Shown: positions 47,132 through 57,805 of the stretch, piece after piece
How positions within the stretch are numbered: the stretch's first letter is position 1
How the letters are laid out: each line of letters starts with the position of its first letter
Assembly (NCBI GenBank): GCA_002794785.1
Contig: NBBA01000018.1
Span: 496,001-560,000, forward strand
From: Coniferiporia sulphurascens
Lineage: Eukaryota > Basidiomycota > Agaricomycetes > Hymenochaetales > Hymenochaetaceae
Direction of reading: 5' to 3'
DNA length: 64,000 bases
Position numbers and translations under genes: made by a program
Notes under the pieces: generated by a model
What the model saw: the letters and a program-made list of their open reading frames with translations, nothing else
Told to the model about the DNA's origin: nothing
Databases searched by the model: none

Positions 47132-49386
47132 ATGCATTATCTATCACGCAGAACGTGGATATGGGTGAAGACCATGGTGAGTTCCGACTTCTTTTAGGAC
47201 GCTGAAGTCCACTAACACGAACTCTCCCATTGTCTGGCTAGTATTTTCGCATAACGTTGTCGAAAGTCGCGACATGCTTTTTCCTGTTTTCTTTTATGCA
47301 CTGTTTTACACAGGGCATTGTGCAGTCTGTCCTATTTTCCTTCGACATGAGCGCCAACTCTCTAGTATCGGGAATCTTGAGCCAGGCCCAGATTCCGCAG
47401 AAGGATCCGGAGATCGCTTGGCTCGAGCGGCATCAAGACAATTTCACGTTGAGTCTGTGCAAGGACGTGCCGGTACTGAAGAAAAACGAGCAATCATGCG
47501 AATTGATCTTTCAAACCGGAGCTGCACCGATTCCCGTACCGGCAGGCTTCAGAAGAAGGACTGTATGTTATATTTTGTTCGTGTTCATCGCGCTATGGTG
47601 CTATGTCTTTTCTTATACAACGTAGGACGAAACTGTGGACTCTGGGTCGAACCCAGTGCACATGATCCTTACGGGCAATGGGGAAGCTCCCGGTTCTGCG
47701 GCTTACGTCAATCCCGTCACTAACTCGTCAGGATTCTTCGGAGTGGACTTTTCATCAAATTCTGTAAATGGCGGGTCGACTGTGTTTCTGAATGGGCAGT
47801 GCACTCGTGTGCTCATCTATGCCAGCCAAGTGTAGGTTAACCGCTAAGATCTGTCCCGAATCTTACTTGACGTCTCATCTTCCTCTTACAGGCTTAACAA
47901 CTCAAGACGGGAAGAACTCGCTCTAATCGGATCGGAGTTCTGGATGCTGGGGATATCAGTTTTCGCGGTTGGTGTTCTCCGATTCTTCCCCACGGTACTA
48001 ACTAAAGTGCTCGTTTTGATAGATTATGTATGATTCGATCCCGCATCTGTAAGTGGCATATCCGTAGCATTTCTGCGTTTATATTGATCATCATGATTTT
48101 TTCTGCTGGTAGTCTTGCTGGATTCTTCCTGCGGGTCCTGTCAACCGGCTGGTCTGGGTACTCGATCTGGCGCACACTCGACATCCATATACGTTTCCAG
48201 GCGCTAATCACGAACGGGGCATGTGGAGTCGATCTTTTCCCGGGATATGCCCATAAGCGGGTCGCCGTGCAAATAGCGGACCTTTCCATGAATTTCGTGG
48301 CGCTTGTTCTATCCTGCTATATGGTTTGGAAGTTGGTCAGGGTACGTTGGCTGATCGTGTATCCCCCCATGAGTCGAGAGCTGAGATGTATCCCAGACAT
48401 ATGCAACTTGCATGTTCAAGCGGGTTGGAGCCCCCGGACATCTCATTGGAGTTTATAGGGTAAGTACGACAGTGTGGGCAGTGCGGTGCCGACTCTCGTG
48501 ATCCTCAATATTTCTCTGTTTCAGCTTTTCCTAGGGGTCTTCATTTGTCTACAGATGTCAGTGTATCTGTTGGTTGCATCCACTTCCCTGTGGATCGATC
48601 AACTAATAAACGGGCCACTCGCAAAAATTTCCTGGCACAACCATGTATATCTCGGATCATTCATCATCGCTAATGTCGTGAGTAAAGTTCTTATCCCCTT
48701 TATGCGTTGTTCCCTTAATTAAATGGCCATCACTCGCAGGTTCTCTTACCCTGGATAGCAATGGTCCGTCTCCTTCGGATCCCACGTTGTTCCTGACCTG
48801 ACTTTTTCTTCGCTGGCTGAAGGGCTGGTTCTCTGCTCGTTGTGAGAAGCGGCGCACGATGCTCGTTTTCCTCTGCATGGGTGCATTGTACGTCATTGGT
48901 TGGGGAATCATGTACTATTCGCAAGTGTTCCGATGGACGTGGATCCAATGGCCGTTCTTCGCATCGCTCTCAGTCGCGGCGCAGATTGTACAACTCGCGA
49001 GCGTTGTCCTCGGCGTTGTTTGCAAACGAAACTTCCACCGCGGTCTTGCGCAGTACTGTACGTTCTTTAAACTCCGCTCGGCTTGATCCGCACATCCGCA
49101 TAAAATCTGCTTCCGTTCCGACTCCCGCGTTTGACCTCCTGTCATCTTTTTTCTTCCATACGAGCTGATGCCTGTTCTAGTGAACATCGACGATGCTCTG
49201 GCTAGAGCAGACTTCGAGCCGGAGGTATTCCCGCACGCTGTAAATGGTGACATCGAGAAACACGAGTTCGAAGTGGACTTCAAGGTGGTATCGCTCGAGA
49301 ACGACGATGCCGAGAGCTTTGACGATGCTAGCCCTAGGAAAGAGGCGAGGCGCGATGCCAAGATTTCGAGTGTATTGAGCTTCTGA
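47132..49386 (+). CDS. Multi-span membrane protein, unrecognised family, member A
   Basis: Model join(47132..47176,47242..47562,47626..47831,47892..47967,48023..48048,48113..48341,48397..48459,48525..48677,48740..48763,48823..49057,49181..49386), 527 aa, all phases consistent. One span lies near residues 22-45, then an extracellular-like region of about 145 residues with three cysteines shared with the paralogue (SLCKDVP, QSCELIF, GQCTRVL). Six or seven further spans follow between residues 195 and 459, and an acidic tail of 68 residues (VVSLENDDAESFDDASPRKE). It is homologous to the gene at 60.8 kb, with identical sizes for the 26-, 63-, 24- and 235-nt exons. A receptor- or transporter-like topology is possible, but no known receptor signature is present. 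Confidence 0.85.
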
Positions 49387-50341
49387 TGATTGTACCTTTT
49401 CTTGTGACGTTTCCTTTTGTTTATACTCCCAGGGCCAGAGTTTTTGAATGTAAGAAGTGCGTTGTTGATGTGTACCGGCATGTTCAGTCGGGCCTCGTCC
49501 GGGAAGCCGATATATTCGATCTCAAGCGCAAAACTGACGTTCTGGGGTCCGTTTCTCTGCTCGGGAGGTACTCGGGCCCGTGTTCCTCTGCGATGGATCT
49601 CGGGCGGCACCATCATTATGGACTGTATGCTCGCGCTCGGATCCGCCTCAAGGTAAACACTATGCATTCCTCTGGGCTGCTGGTGCTATCATTCTGTCTC
49701 TTGGAAGCACGTTTGGGCCTTGAGAGACCAACTCAACCGGCTGCTCGTAATTCCGTAGGCACATCAAAGTTCCGAATGCCAATTTCCCGCTGCTCTTGTC
49801 TTCGCTCGGTACTGTCGCGTGAACCCTGGTTATCAATGTAGGGTGTCTATCACGCTTGATTCTTTGTCTGACCTGGAAGTAATGACGACGGCTGTGTGTG
49901 CGTGCTCGATAAAGGCCTACTCGCTTTACATGTTGTTATTGAATATTTGCCCACGCTTCTGGAAATCTTTCTACGGTACTAAAAAGGCGAGCTCTCATTT
50001 GCTGCTTACCATTCTCTTTGAAGTTCTCGCTTTGTCGATAATATTGTACTCACGTTTTTCTACACTCTTCAAGTACTGTTATTTCCGCTAACAGGAGAGG
50101 ACATTTGACTATTGTGTTACAGGTTAATAACTTCGAGGCGAGATCAATCAGAAATATTTCAAGGAACATCGGAATTGTTTGAAAACTCAAAAATGCTACG
50201 GTAAAACTATTTATCGTTTCACCGTCGAAATCACGACTTACTTATTTATTTATTTATCAGTTCCGCGTCTGCGAAGGAGCGACTCGTCAGTAATTAACGC
50301 CAAAGCAATAATAGCACGGGTCGTACGTACTGCAGAAGGCT
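49387..50341. other. Convergent spacer
   Basis: A stretch at 49430-49670 is open on both strands, but no homology or splice structure supports a gene. The rest is AT-rich and holds the 3' flank of the NACHT-WD40 gene. Confidence 0.4.
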
Positions 50342-53300
50342 TCACTCGTCATGAATTTCATCCCATGACGTACCACAGTACGTGAGTAGATTCTCCCAGT
50401 CAATTTGTATGCGATTGTCATCGACATTCAATGGAATGCACAACTTGCATTTGTCGCAAACCCCATCGCGATACTCGTAAGGGACCCAAAGCAAGAGGCC
50501 TCCGGAGACCGGATCCTTAAACCATCCATCGGAAGACACGCTTCTCTGAGAGTTCAAGTCATCCGGAACGACTTGTCCGATGTCGGCAGCCCAGATACGT
50601 ATAGATCCGTCATCGGAGGCAGAAACGACATCCTTTCCGTCGGGGGAATAGGCAACAGCGTTGACATTACCGGAATGGCCTGTGAGGGGTGGTCCGACGG
50701 CTTTCCCGCTCTCTACGTCCCATATACAAAGCGTCTTGTCAGATGAGGCCGACACAATGTGCTTTCCGTCGGGGGAATAGGCAAGGCCCAGGATGCTTCC
50801 CGTATGGCCTTTGAGGGGCTCTCCTATCTGTTCGTGATTCTCTACATTCCATATGCAAATGGTTTTGTCATCCGAACCGGTGGCAATATAGTTTCCATCT
50901 GGAGAGTAAGCAACGGAACGAATCCTATCTATCTGGGATAAAAGGGATTCTCCAACCACCGTACGGGTCTCAACGTCCCAGACGAGAACGTTCCGGTCGG
51001 CTGAGCCAGATACTATGTATTTCCCGTCGGGGGAATAAGCAACAGCTTGCACTTGCCCAATATGGCTCGTGATGGGCTCTCCGATAACCTCCCTAGTTTC
51101 AGCGTCCCAAATCAAGAGGTTATTGTCGTCTGAGCCGGATACGATGTACTTCCCGTCAGGAGAATAGGAACAGCAACGAACTGCATATTCGTGACCTTTG
51201 AGCGGCTCCCCCACCATCTCCCTGGCCTCTACATCCCAAACCTGAAGAGTGGTATCATATTGACCGCAAACAATGTACTTGCCGTCGGGAGAGTAGGAAA
51301 TACAAAAGATATTACCAGACTGTTTGAGGGGCTCTCCTACGGCTTCCCCGGTCTGTGCGTCCCAAATCTGAATAGTTCCATTGGAAGAACCAGATATAAT
51401 GTGCTTCCCATCAGGAGAGTAGGTGGCAGTTTGAATCCAACTTGATTGACCTTTGGAAGACTTTCCTGAAGCACCAGCGGCCTGTGCGTCCCAGACATGG
51501 AGTGTGTTGTCATAAGAGCCAGACGCAATGTGCCTTCCATCAGGGGAGTACACAACAAAGCAGGCCCAATCTGAATGCCCCCTGAGGGGCTCTCCCACAA
51601 CCACCCTTTCTTCAGCATCCCAAGTCTGAAGAGTCTTGTCATCTGATCCAGATACAATCTGTTTTCCATCTGGGGAATAAGCAACAGATAAAATGCTTCC
51701 TGTGTGCCCCCTCAGAGGGTCCCCTATGGCTTCCTTCGTCTCTGCATCCCAGATTATAATAACCTCATCAGCTGACCCAGATAAAATGTATTTGCCATCA
51801 GGAGAATAAGCAACAGAGTGAATCCAATTAGTATGGCCCACAAGCTCCCCATCAAAGTCATGAGTCTCTGCATCCCAAATCAGAATGTTGCTATTATGTG
51901 AACCAGCCGCAATATGTTTTCCATCAGGAGAGTAGGCTACAGTCAAAATTCTGTCTAAGTCACCCTCCAATGGCTTCCCCACAAGTTCTCCTGTCTGTAC
52001 ATCCCAGATACGGAGAACATTGTCATCTGCACCAGATACAATGTATTTGCCATCAGGTGAAAAAGCAATGCAGCGAATCCAATCTGTATGGGCTCTAATT
52101 GGTCCCCTTACAGGTGTACCACTTTCTGGATCCCAGATTAAAATACTATTATCATCTGAACCAGATGCAATATATTTTCCATTGGGAGAGTAGGCAACAC
52201 AACGCACCCAGTCCGTATGCCCTTTAAGTGGCTCCCCTACAGCATTTCCAGTCTGTGAGTCCCATATGTAGAGGTTACCGTCATCTGAAGCAGACACAAT
52301 ATGCCTCCCATTGGGAGAGTAAACATTGCAAAGAACTCTGCCTTCTGTATTAGCTATCCATAAAGTAGTCCTCCATTTCTTCTCTTTCCCCGAGCTGATG
52401 AAGGGCTGTCCAGAAAATGATGGATATAGCTTCTCCGCCAATAAGCTCTCTGAAGGCACCCAGGATAATGCAGACATGTAGAGGTGGGGAGTACTAGTGG
52501 CAATGGCAGCATAATATGCAGACACAAGCTTGTACAGCTCTTTACAAATAGCAACGATCTGGTTCGGCGTCTAAAATACAGTGTTATTAATCTTTCACAG
52601 GAAGCATTTCAGAAATCTTACCTCAATAAGCTTAGAGAAATCCGCCAGAATATCAATACCTGACTTCAATTCTTTGATGAGGCTTAGGCATTCCAGCCAG
52701 TATAAAGCCTTAGGATGGCACAAAATGCCCTGCAGTAAATCTTGGACAGACTGTCCACTAATGTCCAGGTCAGAGCTTGTGAGATGGTTCAGCCAATATA
52801 GGCAGCTGTACTGGAGGTACTGAGGAATGCATCTATGGATCCTCTCTTGAATGTCCGTGACATCACTGTTAGGAAGGGAGGATGACTCCAGCTCGCAAAT
52901 GTTAAACTTGAGTTCGGAAGCCATGATTTCCAAACATCTAAGAGCCAATATAGACTCCAGAGGTGCTGGTTCAGTCCAATATTTCTTAGAACGTGACTGA
53001 CTATTGATAAAATCCAGAAAGGATGGATGACAGACGCGAATGGCATTATCTTTCAACACATCTCTGTACAGAACAGCCTGTAGGTGATCAATGGTCTCCC
53101 TAAGGACCTCCAGGCCAATGCCATGGCCCGTACTAGACAGGAGGTGGACAAGAGCTTCCTCCGGAAGGGCCCTATTCCTGGCCGTACTAGCAATCACCCC
53201 GAGCACCAGCTTCACGATCTGAGAGTCTTCCGGGTCTGCGGAGGCACTCTTAACAACGGTGATGTAAATTTGGTCCAACTCGGCCTCCTGGTTTCCTGCC

Positions 53301-55575
53301 GACGATGGTGACAGGACGCTGCTGACCGCCCGGCTCTTGTCGAGCTTCGTACCAATAAATCTGAAGACGGTGCTTATCCAAATAAAAAGTCCAGAGGCCT
53401 TCGCAGCAAAGGCCGCAATCTGCTCCTCTGTAACCTGAACCCGAAAGATATTCGCGCAGTGCCTCGTGTACCGCAATAAGTCATCCTGAACCCGCTCCTG
53501 ATCGATCTGGGTGTTTATATTCAGAGTACGGCACTTCAGTTCATCCTGAAGAAAAACCTCCTGAAATTCAGGAAGGGGTCTGCTGGTGACGAAGACCTTG
53601 AGCCAGGGAACGGCACCAGCCAACTTCATAAGAAAGCCAGCTAACTGAGACCTTGACTCTGGCGAATCCCCGCATTCATCGAGGGCGTCAATCACAACGA
53701 TCAAAGGCGTTGGCGGAATCTCCATAGAACCCCCAGATAAAGTCTCCAAAGGCTGCTTGAACAGCAGCTGGAATTGCCACTGGACACTCTGCGTCAGCTT
53801 CGGCTCATCCTCCCCTTGTATAAGGGAAAGGACGAGTGCGCGGTAGGATTTGTGCCACTTCGAAAAATGGTACGCCAACGTCGGTACAAGCCTCTTCGGG
53901 TCGCGACATTCCGGGTCATCCCTCTTGCAAAAAAAGCAGCCAGGAAGACGCTGCTGCTGGCTGAACATATAGGCAACCGAATTCGCAATCGAGCTCTTTC
54001 CAGACCCTGCCACACCATACATCCAGAAAATCTTAGAGCCAGAGTCAGCCCACTGGCTGACCTGTTCAAGCACAGAAATCCTCGTCCCTTCCAAACAAGT
54101 CCTCTCCTCATCGTAGTACGCCTGCCTCGCTGGCCGTAGCTGGCGAAGTTGGATGTCCTCCGCGTGTTTCTCTACAGAACGAGTCAGTAGTGCATTGGTG
54201 ATACGCAACATCCAAATTACCAGTCTCAATAACAGTCCTCCAAATTTCCATCTTGACGCGCCAATCGAATGAATCCTTCAACTTCCCAAATCGGATCTTC
54301 AAGGACTCTATTTCCTCCCTGTCTGAAGAAAGCATGTCCCCTATTATCGTAATTAGTAACTGAAGCATCGTTGGAATAACGAAAGCTTTTACCTAGGAGA
54401 TCTCTAGATGAATACGTGACAACGGTATTGGAAATCTGGCAGAAAAGATCCAGCATGTCCGTAAGAATTTGTCTGGTCGTGCCATTCTTCATGAGCTCGT
54501 GCGTGATATCCTTCGCGAAAGGCAGAAACGACGACACGTCTCTTAGGAGATCCGCCGCTGCCTGGTGACAGTCCTGCTGCTGCTTGATTCCCTGAAGCAT
54601 GATCAAGAGATGTAGATGCTAGAGGAAATCACCATCCACATTACCTCATACAAGATATTGACGATTGCAACCGTAGCCTTAGCAGCGGGGTGCATCTGCA
54701 CGCAATTTGGCGTAAAAAAGTAAATAGCTGGTAAAAGGCATCCGCCAACTCACCTCGGCCGCGATATCGGCAAATTTCATGAAGGTAGCTACGACCTGAC
54801 CAGCCCTCCCAAGTGACTCGAAAAGAACTTTCTTGGTTCCGAGCTGTCCTGCTGCCTCCTTGAAGAGGAGATCGGCGAAATCATCGGTCTCCGAAAATAT
54901 TAAAATAAATCAATTTAGTTTTAGTGGTGGCTTCTTTGATAGCCGGAATACTCACCGGCAATGCCGGCACACACGTCAGATTCACCAAGACTCTTCCTAC
55001 GTTGTCTACGACGCATGCGAAGATGAGCAATTCAAAATTTCTTTATTTACGCGCGTGCGTACCAGTCAGAAGGACGGAATCCTTCCCAACGATGTCCGCA
55101 GACGTGACGGCAAAGGCTGCGTAGTCTTTCTTGCGGTTGAACTTGCGCACTTCTTGGACGAAGATAGCGAAATTCGTAGAGACCGGAAGGTGTCTGAAGG
55201 GAGTTTAGAATCAGGAGGGTAATTCCATCTAACCGTCGTACTCACGCGTAATTCTCTAAATCCCACTGGACGATGTCGTCCCTCCCAAACCGGGGCGACT
55301 TGCGCAGTTCATCCTCTATCCTGAGCTTGACAGAAATGGGGTATTGCGGGCGGTTGCCTTTGAAGTTAACTTCGATTGCTTCAATTGCGAAAATTGATAG
55401 ACGTCAATGCATCGTCTGAAGTAAAGCACTTCGATTCTAACCTTTGATGTGTAGAAACCTGCGTCGGTGCGCGCCGCAAATACGAATGGCTCAATTTTAG
55501 AGCACACGTCGAAGTATGGTATGATAATTTCACTCACTGCTGGTCGACACCAGACTTCTCCATAGATTGAGACAT
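50342..55575 (-). CDS. NACHT-WD40 NLR-like (STAND) protein with 14 WD repeats
   Basis: Minus-strand exons from the 3' end: 50342..52570, 52622..54171, 54221..54322, 54393..54618, 54645..54695, 54754..54888, 54956..55005, 55063..55193, 55246..about 55379; the first exon(s) up to an ATG at 55575 are not resolved. The product has over 1,500 residues. The N-terminal part is a possible C2-like fold (PYFDVCSKIEPFVFA, VSTNFAIFVQEVRKF) and then a helical region. The NACHT ATPase has Walker A (YGVAGSGKSS), Walker B (LIVVIDALDECG) and VTSRPLPEF. The whole last exon codes for 14 WD repeats of the YSPDGKYIVSGSDDN type, enough for two seven-bladed propellers. Such proteins act in fungal non-self recognition and cell death signalling; the ligand is unknown. 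No stop codon interrupts it. Confidence 0.9.
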
Positions 55576-55873
55576 GTTCGTATTGCACTTGTGGAATACT
55601 TGCGACCTTACGACGAAGATGATAGTGGTCAAGAGCAGTTTGATCGCAATCAGTGATAACCTCTGATGAGCGGGGTTATTACTTCGTTTACGTATTCGTA
55701 ACTGCATAAGGAAGTAGTTATGGCATGAGAGTTTTGTAAGAATGTACACGTAAGCGCACGTAATCAAGTCCATTATCGTATATATATCTGTATGCACCTA
55801 TCGAATGAGGAAAGAGGTGCCCGAATCCGAATAAACATATACTTTCGTGGGATCCTATCACAAAATTTTCATA

Positions 55874-55898
55874 TACTATCGTATGACCCTATTACAAA
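55874..55898 (+). repeat. Inverted repeat, left arm
   Basis: 25 bases that recur inverted at 56513-56538 with a single one-base gap (a run of three versus four C). The arms enclose about 615 bp. Confidence 0.8.
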
Positions 55899-56052
55899 CA
55901 TTTTGTATTTTGTGTCCACAGCACGTAAATCTGATTTTTCTTCTTCAGATCTGGCATGTATAATAGACGTGCATTTTATATCTGTCCAGTTTTTTGCACC
56001 TGTTATAGCCGGAACCCCCAGAATAAAAGTGTCCCCATCATACAAAATGATA

Positions 56053-56099
56053 GTCACGAAGTGTCACGCTAATTTTCATACTCCGACAGGTAAGCGACT
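56053..56099 (+). repeat. Direct repeat, copy 1
   Basis: Starts with GTCACGAAGTGTCACG, then CTAATTTTC and CTCCG...TAAGC. It recurs in the same orientation at 57159-57205 with small gaps. Confidence 0.6.
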
Positions 56100-56512
56100 A
56101 TATAGGCATATCGTTAATTAGAAACATATTGTTAACTGAGATTGAAAAGGAATGCAATGCCGAATGCACTCTGTCACCATTTGTCACTCTTCAAACATTT
56201 TGCTCTCTCCCTGTACATTGTGGTTATTTATTCTGTCCGGAATAGCCCTAATAGTACACTCTAGAATGTAACAGACATGTCCCTGGAAAAGAATTATTGA
56301 TAGATTTATTTGTTGTGCAAGCCGGTAGCCCCCCAAATGCTCTTCTTGGTTGCAGAACAAGTACTTTGACGGTGGCTTCACAGCAACGCTATATTTTGCA
56401 ATGCTACCACTACAAGCCTTTCTGATAGCTCATTTAGCATCTATATGAGCGATTCCGGCATCGATTTAGTTGCGTGGAAGTCCAGAATCGCAATTTTGTA
56501 AGAAGGGAACCC

Positions 56513-56538
56513 TTTGTAATAGGGGTCATACGATAGTA
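56513..56538 (-). repeat. Inverted repeat, right arm
   Basis: Reverse complement of 55874-55898 with one extra C. Confidence 0.8.
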
Positions 56539-57158
56539 CAGTCAAACTTCCCGTATGGTATCCTCTTCCCAATGCATAACCCCTTTTAATGTATGGGCTT
56601 AAGCTTCCACCGGGTTGGTAGATAGGAATTCCCTATAAGATAATGCATAAAATTATATATGCATAATGCATAGCCAAAACGGGGAATTTAATTAGGGGTA
56701 TACATTATCTGAGGTCAATTAGTCGTCGGCTAACTGCATTTGCTTACACTTTTTCTCCTTAGAACATGACAAAAAAAACACCTCCCGGCACACATAAGCC
56801 ATCCAAATATATTATTTTCCACGTAATCTACTCAGTTTTATTCCAGAACCTGCCATAATAAGGGATACTATACCCATTCTTAGTTATCTCATTGCATTTT
56901 ACAGACTTATTCCTGATTACATAATAAAGTATAGTTTCCCTGCCTGCATAACCCTCTATATTGCATAGACTGACCATTCCACCGACCCCTATACCGTATG
57001 AGAAATTTGACTGTAATACCTCTGCAACACTCGAATTGCATCGACAGGTTTTTTTAGCAACACATCTGTCCTCATCCATGTCTGCGCTCACAAGAAACAT
57101 GGGTTTATCTTTATGAGCACAATATTCTGCAACATAGTACTCCCTTTTACGTATATTT

Positions 57159-57205
57159 GTCACGAATGTCACAGCTATTTTCGAGCTCCGCTTGATAAGC
57201 TGCTT
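57159..57205 (+). repeat. Direct repeat, copy 2
   Basis: GTCACGAATGTCACAG then CTATTTTC and CTCCG...TAAGC match the copy 1.1 kb to the left. Confidence 0.6.
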
Positions 57206-57341
57206 ACAGAAAGCTTGTAATCGGAGTTGAAAAGTAGGACTATCAATTTGATTTCATACAGAATTTATACACTAATACAAGTGGTACCCGTTGCACAGCT
57301 GGGACTTGTTTTCCTTTCGTAAACTCGTAATTGCTTTTCCT

Positions 57342-57666
57342 TCAGCACACACATCCCGCAGCTTTATCCGCGCATGCGCACTGTAGTCCTGTTCCGCCGC
57401 ATGCACACTAATAATAGAGGACGGCAGCACAGTGCGCACGGGTAGCCGTCAGCGAAGTCGAGCATAATACCCAGGTAATCTACTTGCCTTATCTGAGTGT
57501 AATTTATTCATGCATGACGCGCATGTACACTCGTTCTTTGCACAGGTACACCCTGTGCCGGCGGGGCCACACGCACTGTGGAATGTTGTCAGATAGGAAA
57601 GACCACTACCTGGAGAGTCATGTGTACGTACGCGCAGGAGCCCTGGGTTGTGCAGCTGCAAGCCAT
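57342..57666 (-). CDS. Metallothionein, 53 aa
   Basis: Model complement(join(57342..57380,57488..57575,57632..57666)), 53 aa with 13 cysteines and no aromatic residue. Exon 1 gives MACSCTTQGSC. Exon 2 continues ACGPAGTGCTCAKNECTCASC and a short spacer (MNKLHSDK). Exon 3 gives CACADKAAGCVC and stops. The Cys-x-Cys pairs and Cys-x2-Cys steps are those of copper/zinc metallothioneins, which bind metal through thiolate clusters in the cytosol. Intron 1 is GTACGT...CCACAG. Intron 2 has a GC donor (AAG|GCAAGT) and a CTACAG acceptor; reading through instead also gives 53 residues but loses the last four cysteines. A TATA box lies about 90 bases upstream. The gene is small enough to be missed by routine annotation. 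Confidence 0.82.
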
Positions 57667-57751
57667 CTTTTCGAATTGAAATTTTGTTGGAGGTAATTCG
57701 TTTGTGGTGGTAGGAGTGAAAGTTGCGAAAAGATTCGTTCGTCTGTGAAGG

Positions 57752-57759
57752 TTTATATA
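57752..57759 (-). promoter_or_regulatory. TATA box of the metallothionein gene
   Basis: TATATAAA on the minus strand about 90 bases before the ATG; strong consensus, consistent with an inducible promoter. Confidence 0.65.
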
Positions 57760-57796
57760 TGCTGTGTGGAGTGATGACCTCACAACCAGATGTCGT

Positions 57797-57804
57797 TGAG
57801 CAAA
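57797..57804 (-). promoter_or_regulatory. Possible copper-responsive element
   Basis: TTTGCTCA on the minus strand, about 40 bases upstream of the TATA box, equals the core bound by yeast Mac1 (TTTGCTC). In basidiomycete yeasts one factor, Cuf1, controls both uptake and metallothionein genes. One short site can occur by chance. Confidence 0.35.
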
Positions 57805-57805
57805 C

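Larger units (their letters stand above)
55576..57341. other. AT-rich repeat-bearing spacer
   Basis: A marked drop in GC content against the neighbours. It contains an inverted repeat pair and a direct repeat pair (listed) and a 114-codon cysteine-containing frame at 56828-57172 (minus) without known relatives. Together these look like remains of a mobile element, but no transposase motif could be read. Confidence 0.45.

Noticed and set aside
48915..49667. 250-codon open frame on the minus strand
   Set aside because: It is the antisense shadow of the last exons of multi-span gene A; the plus strand shows homology and consistent splicing.
50342..52570. Idea that the WD array is a non-coding tandem repeat
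   Set aside because: The frame is open across the entire array, starts from a proper acceptor and continues from the NACHT exon.
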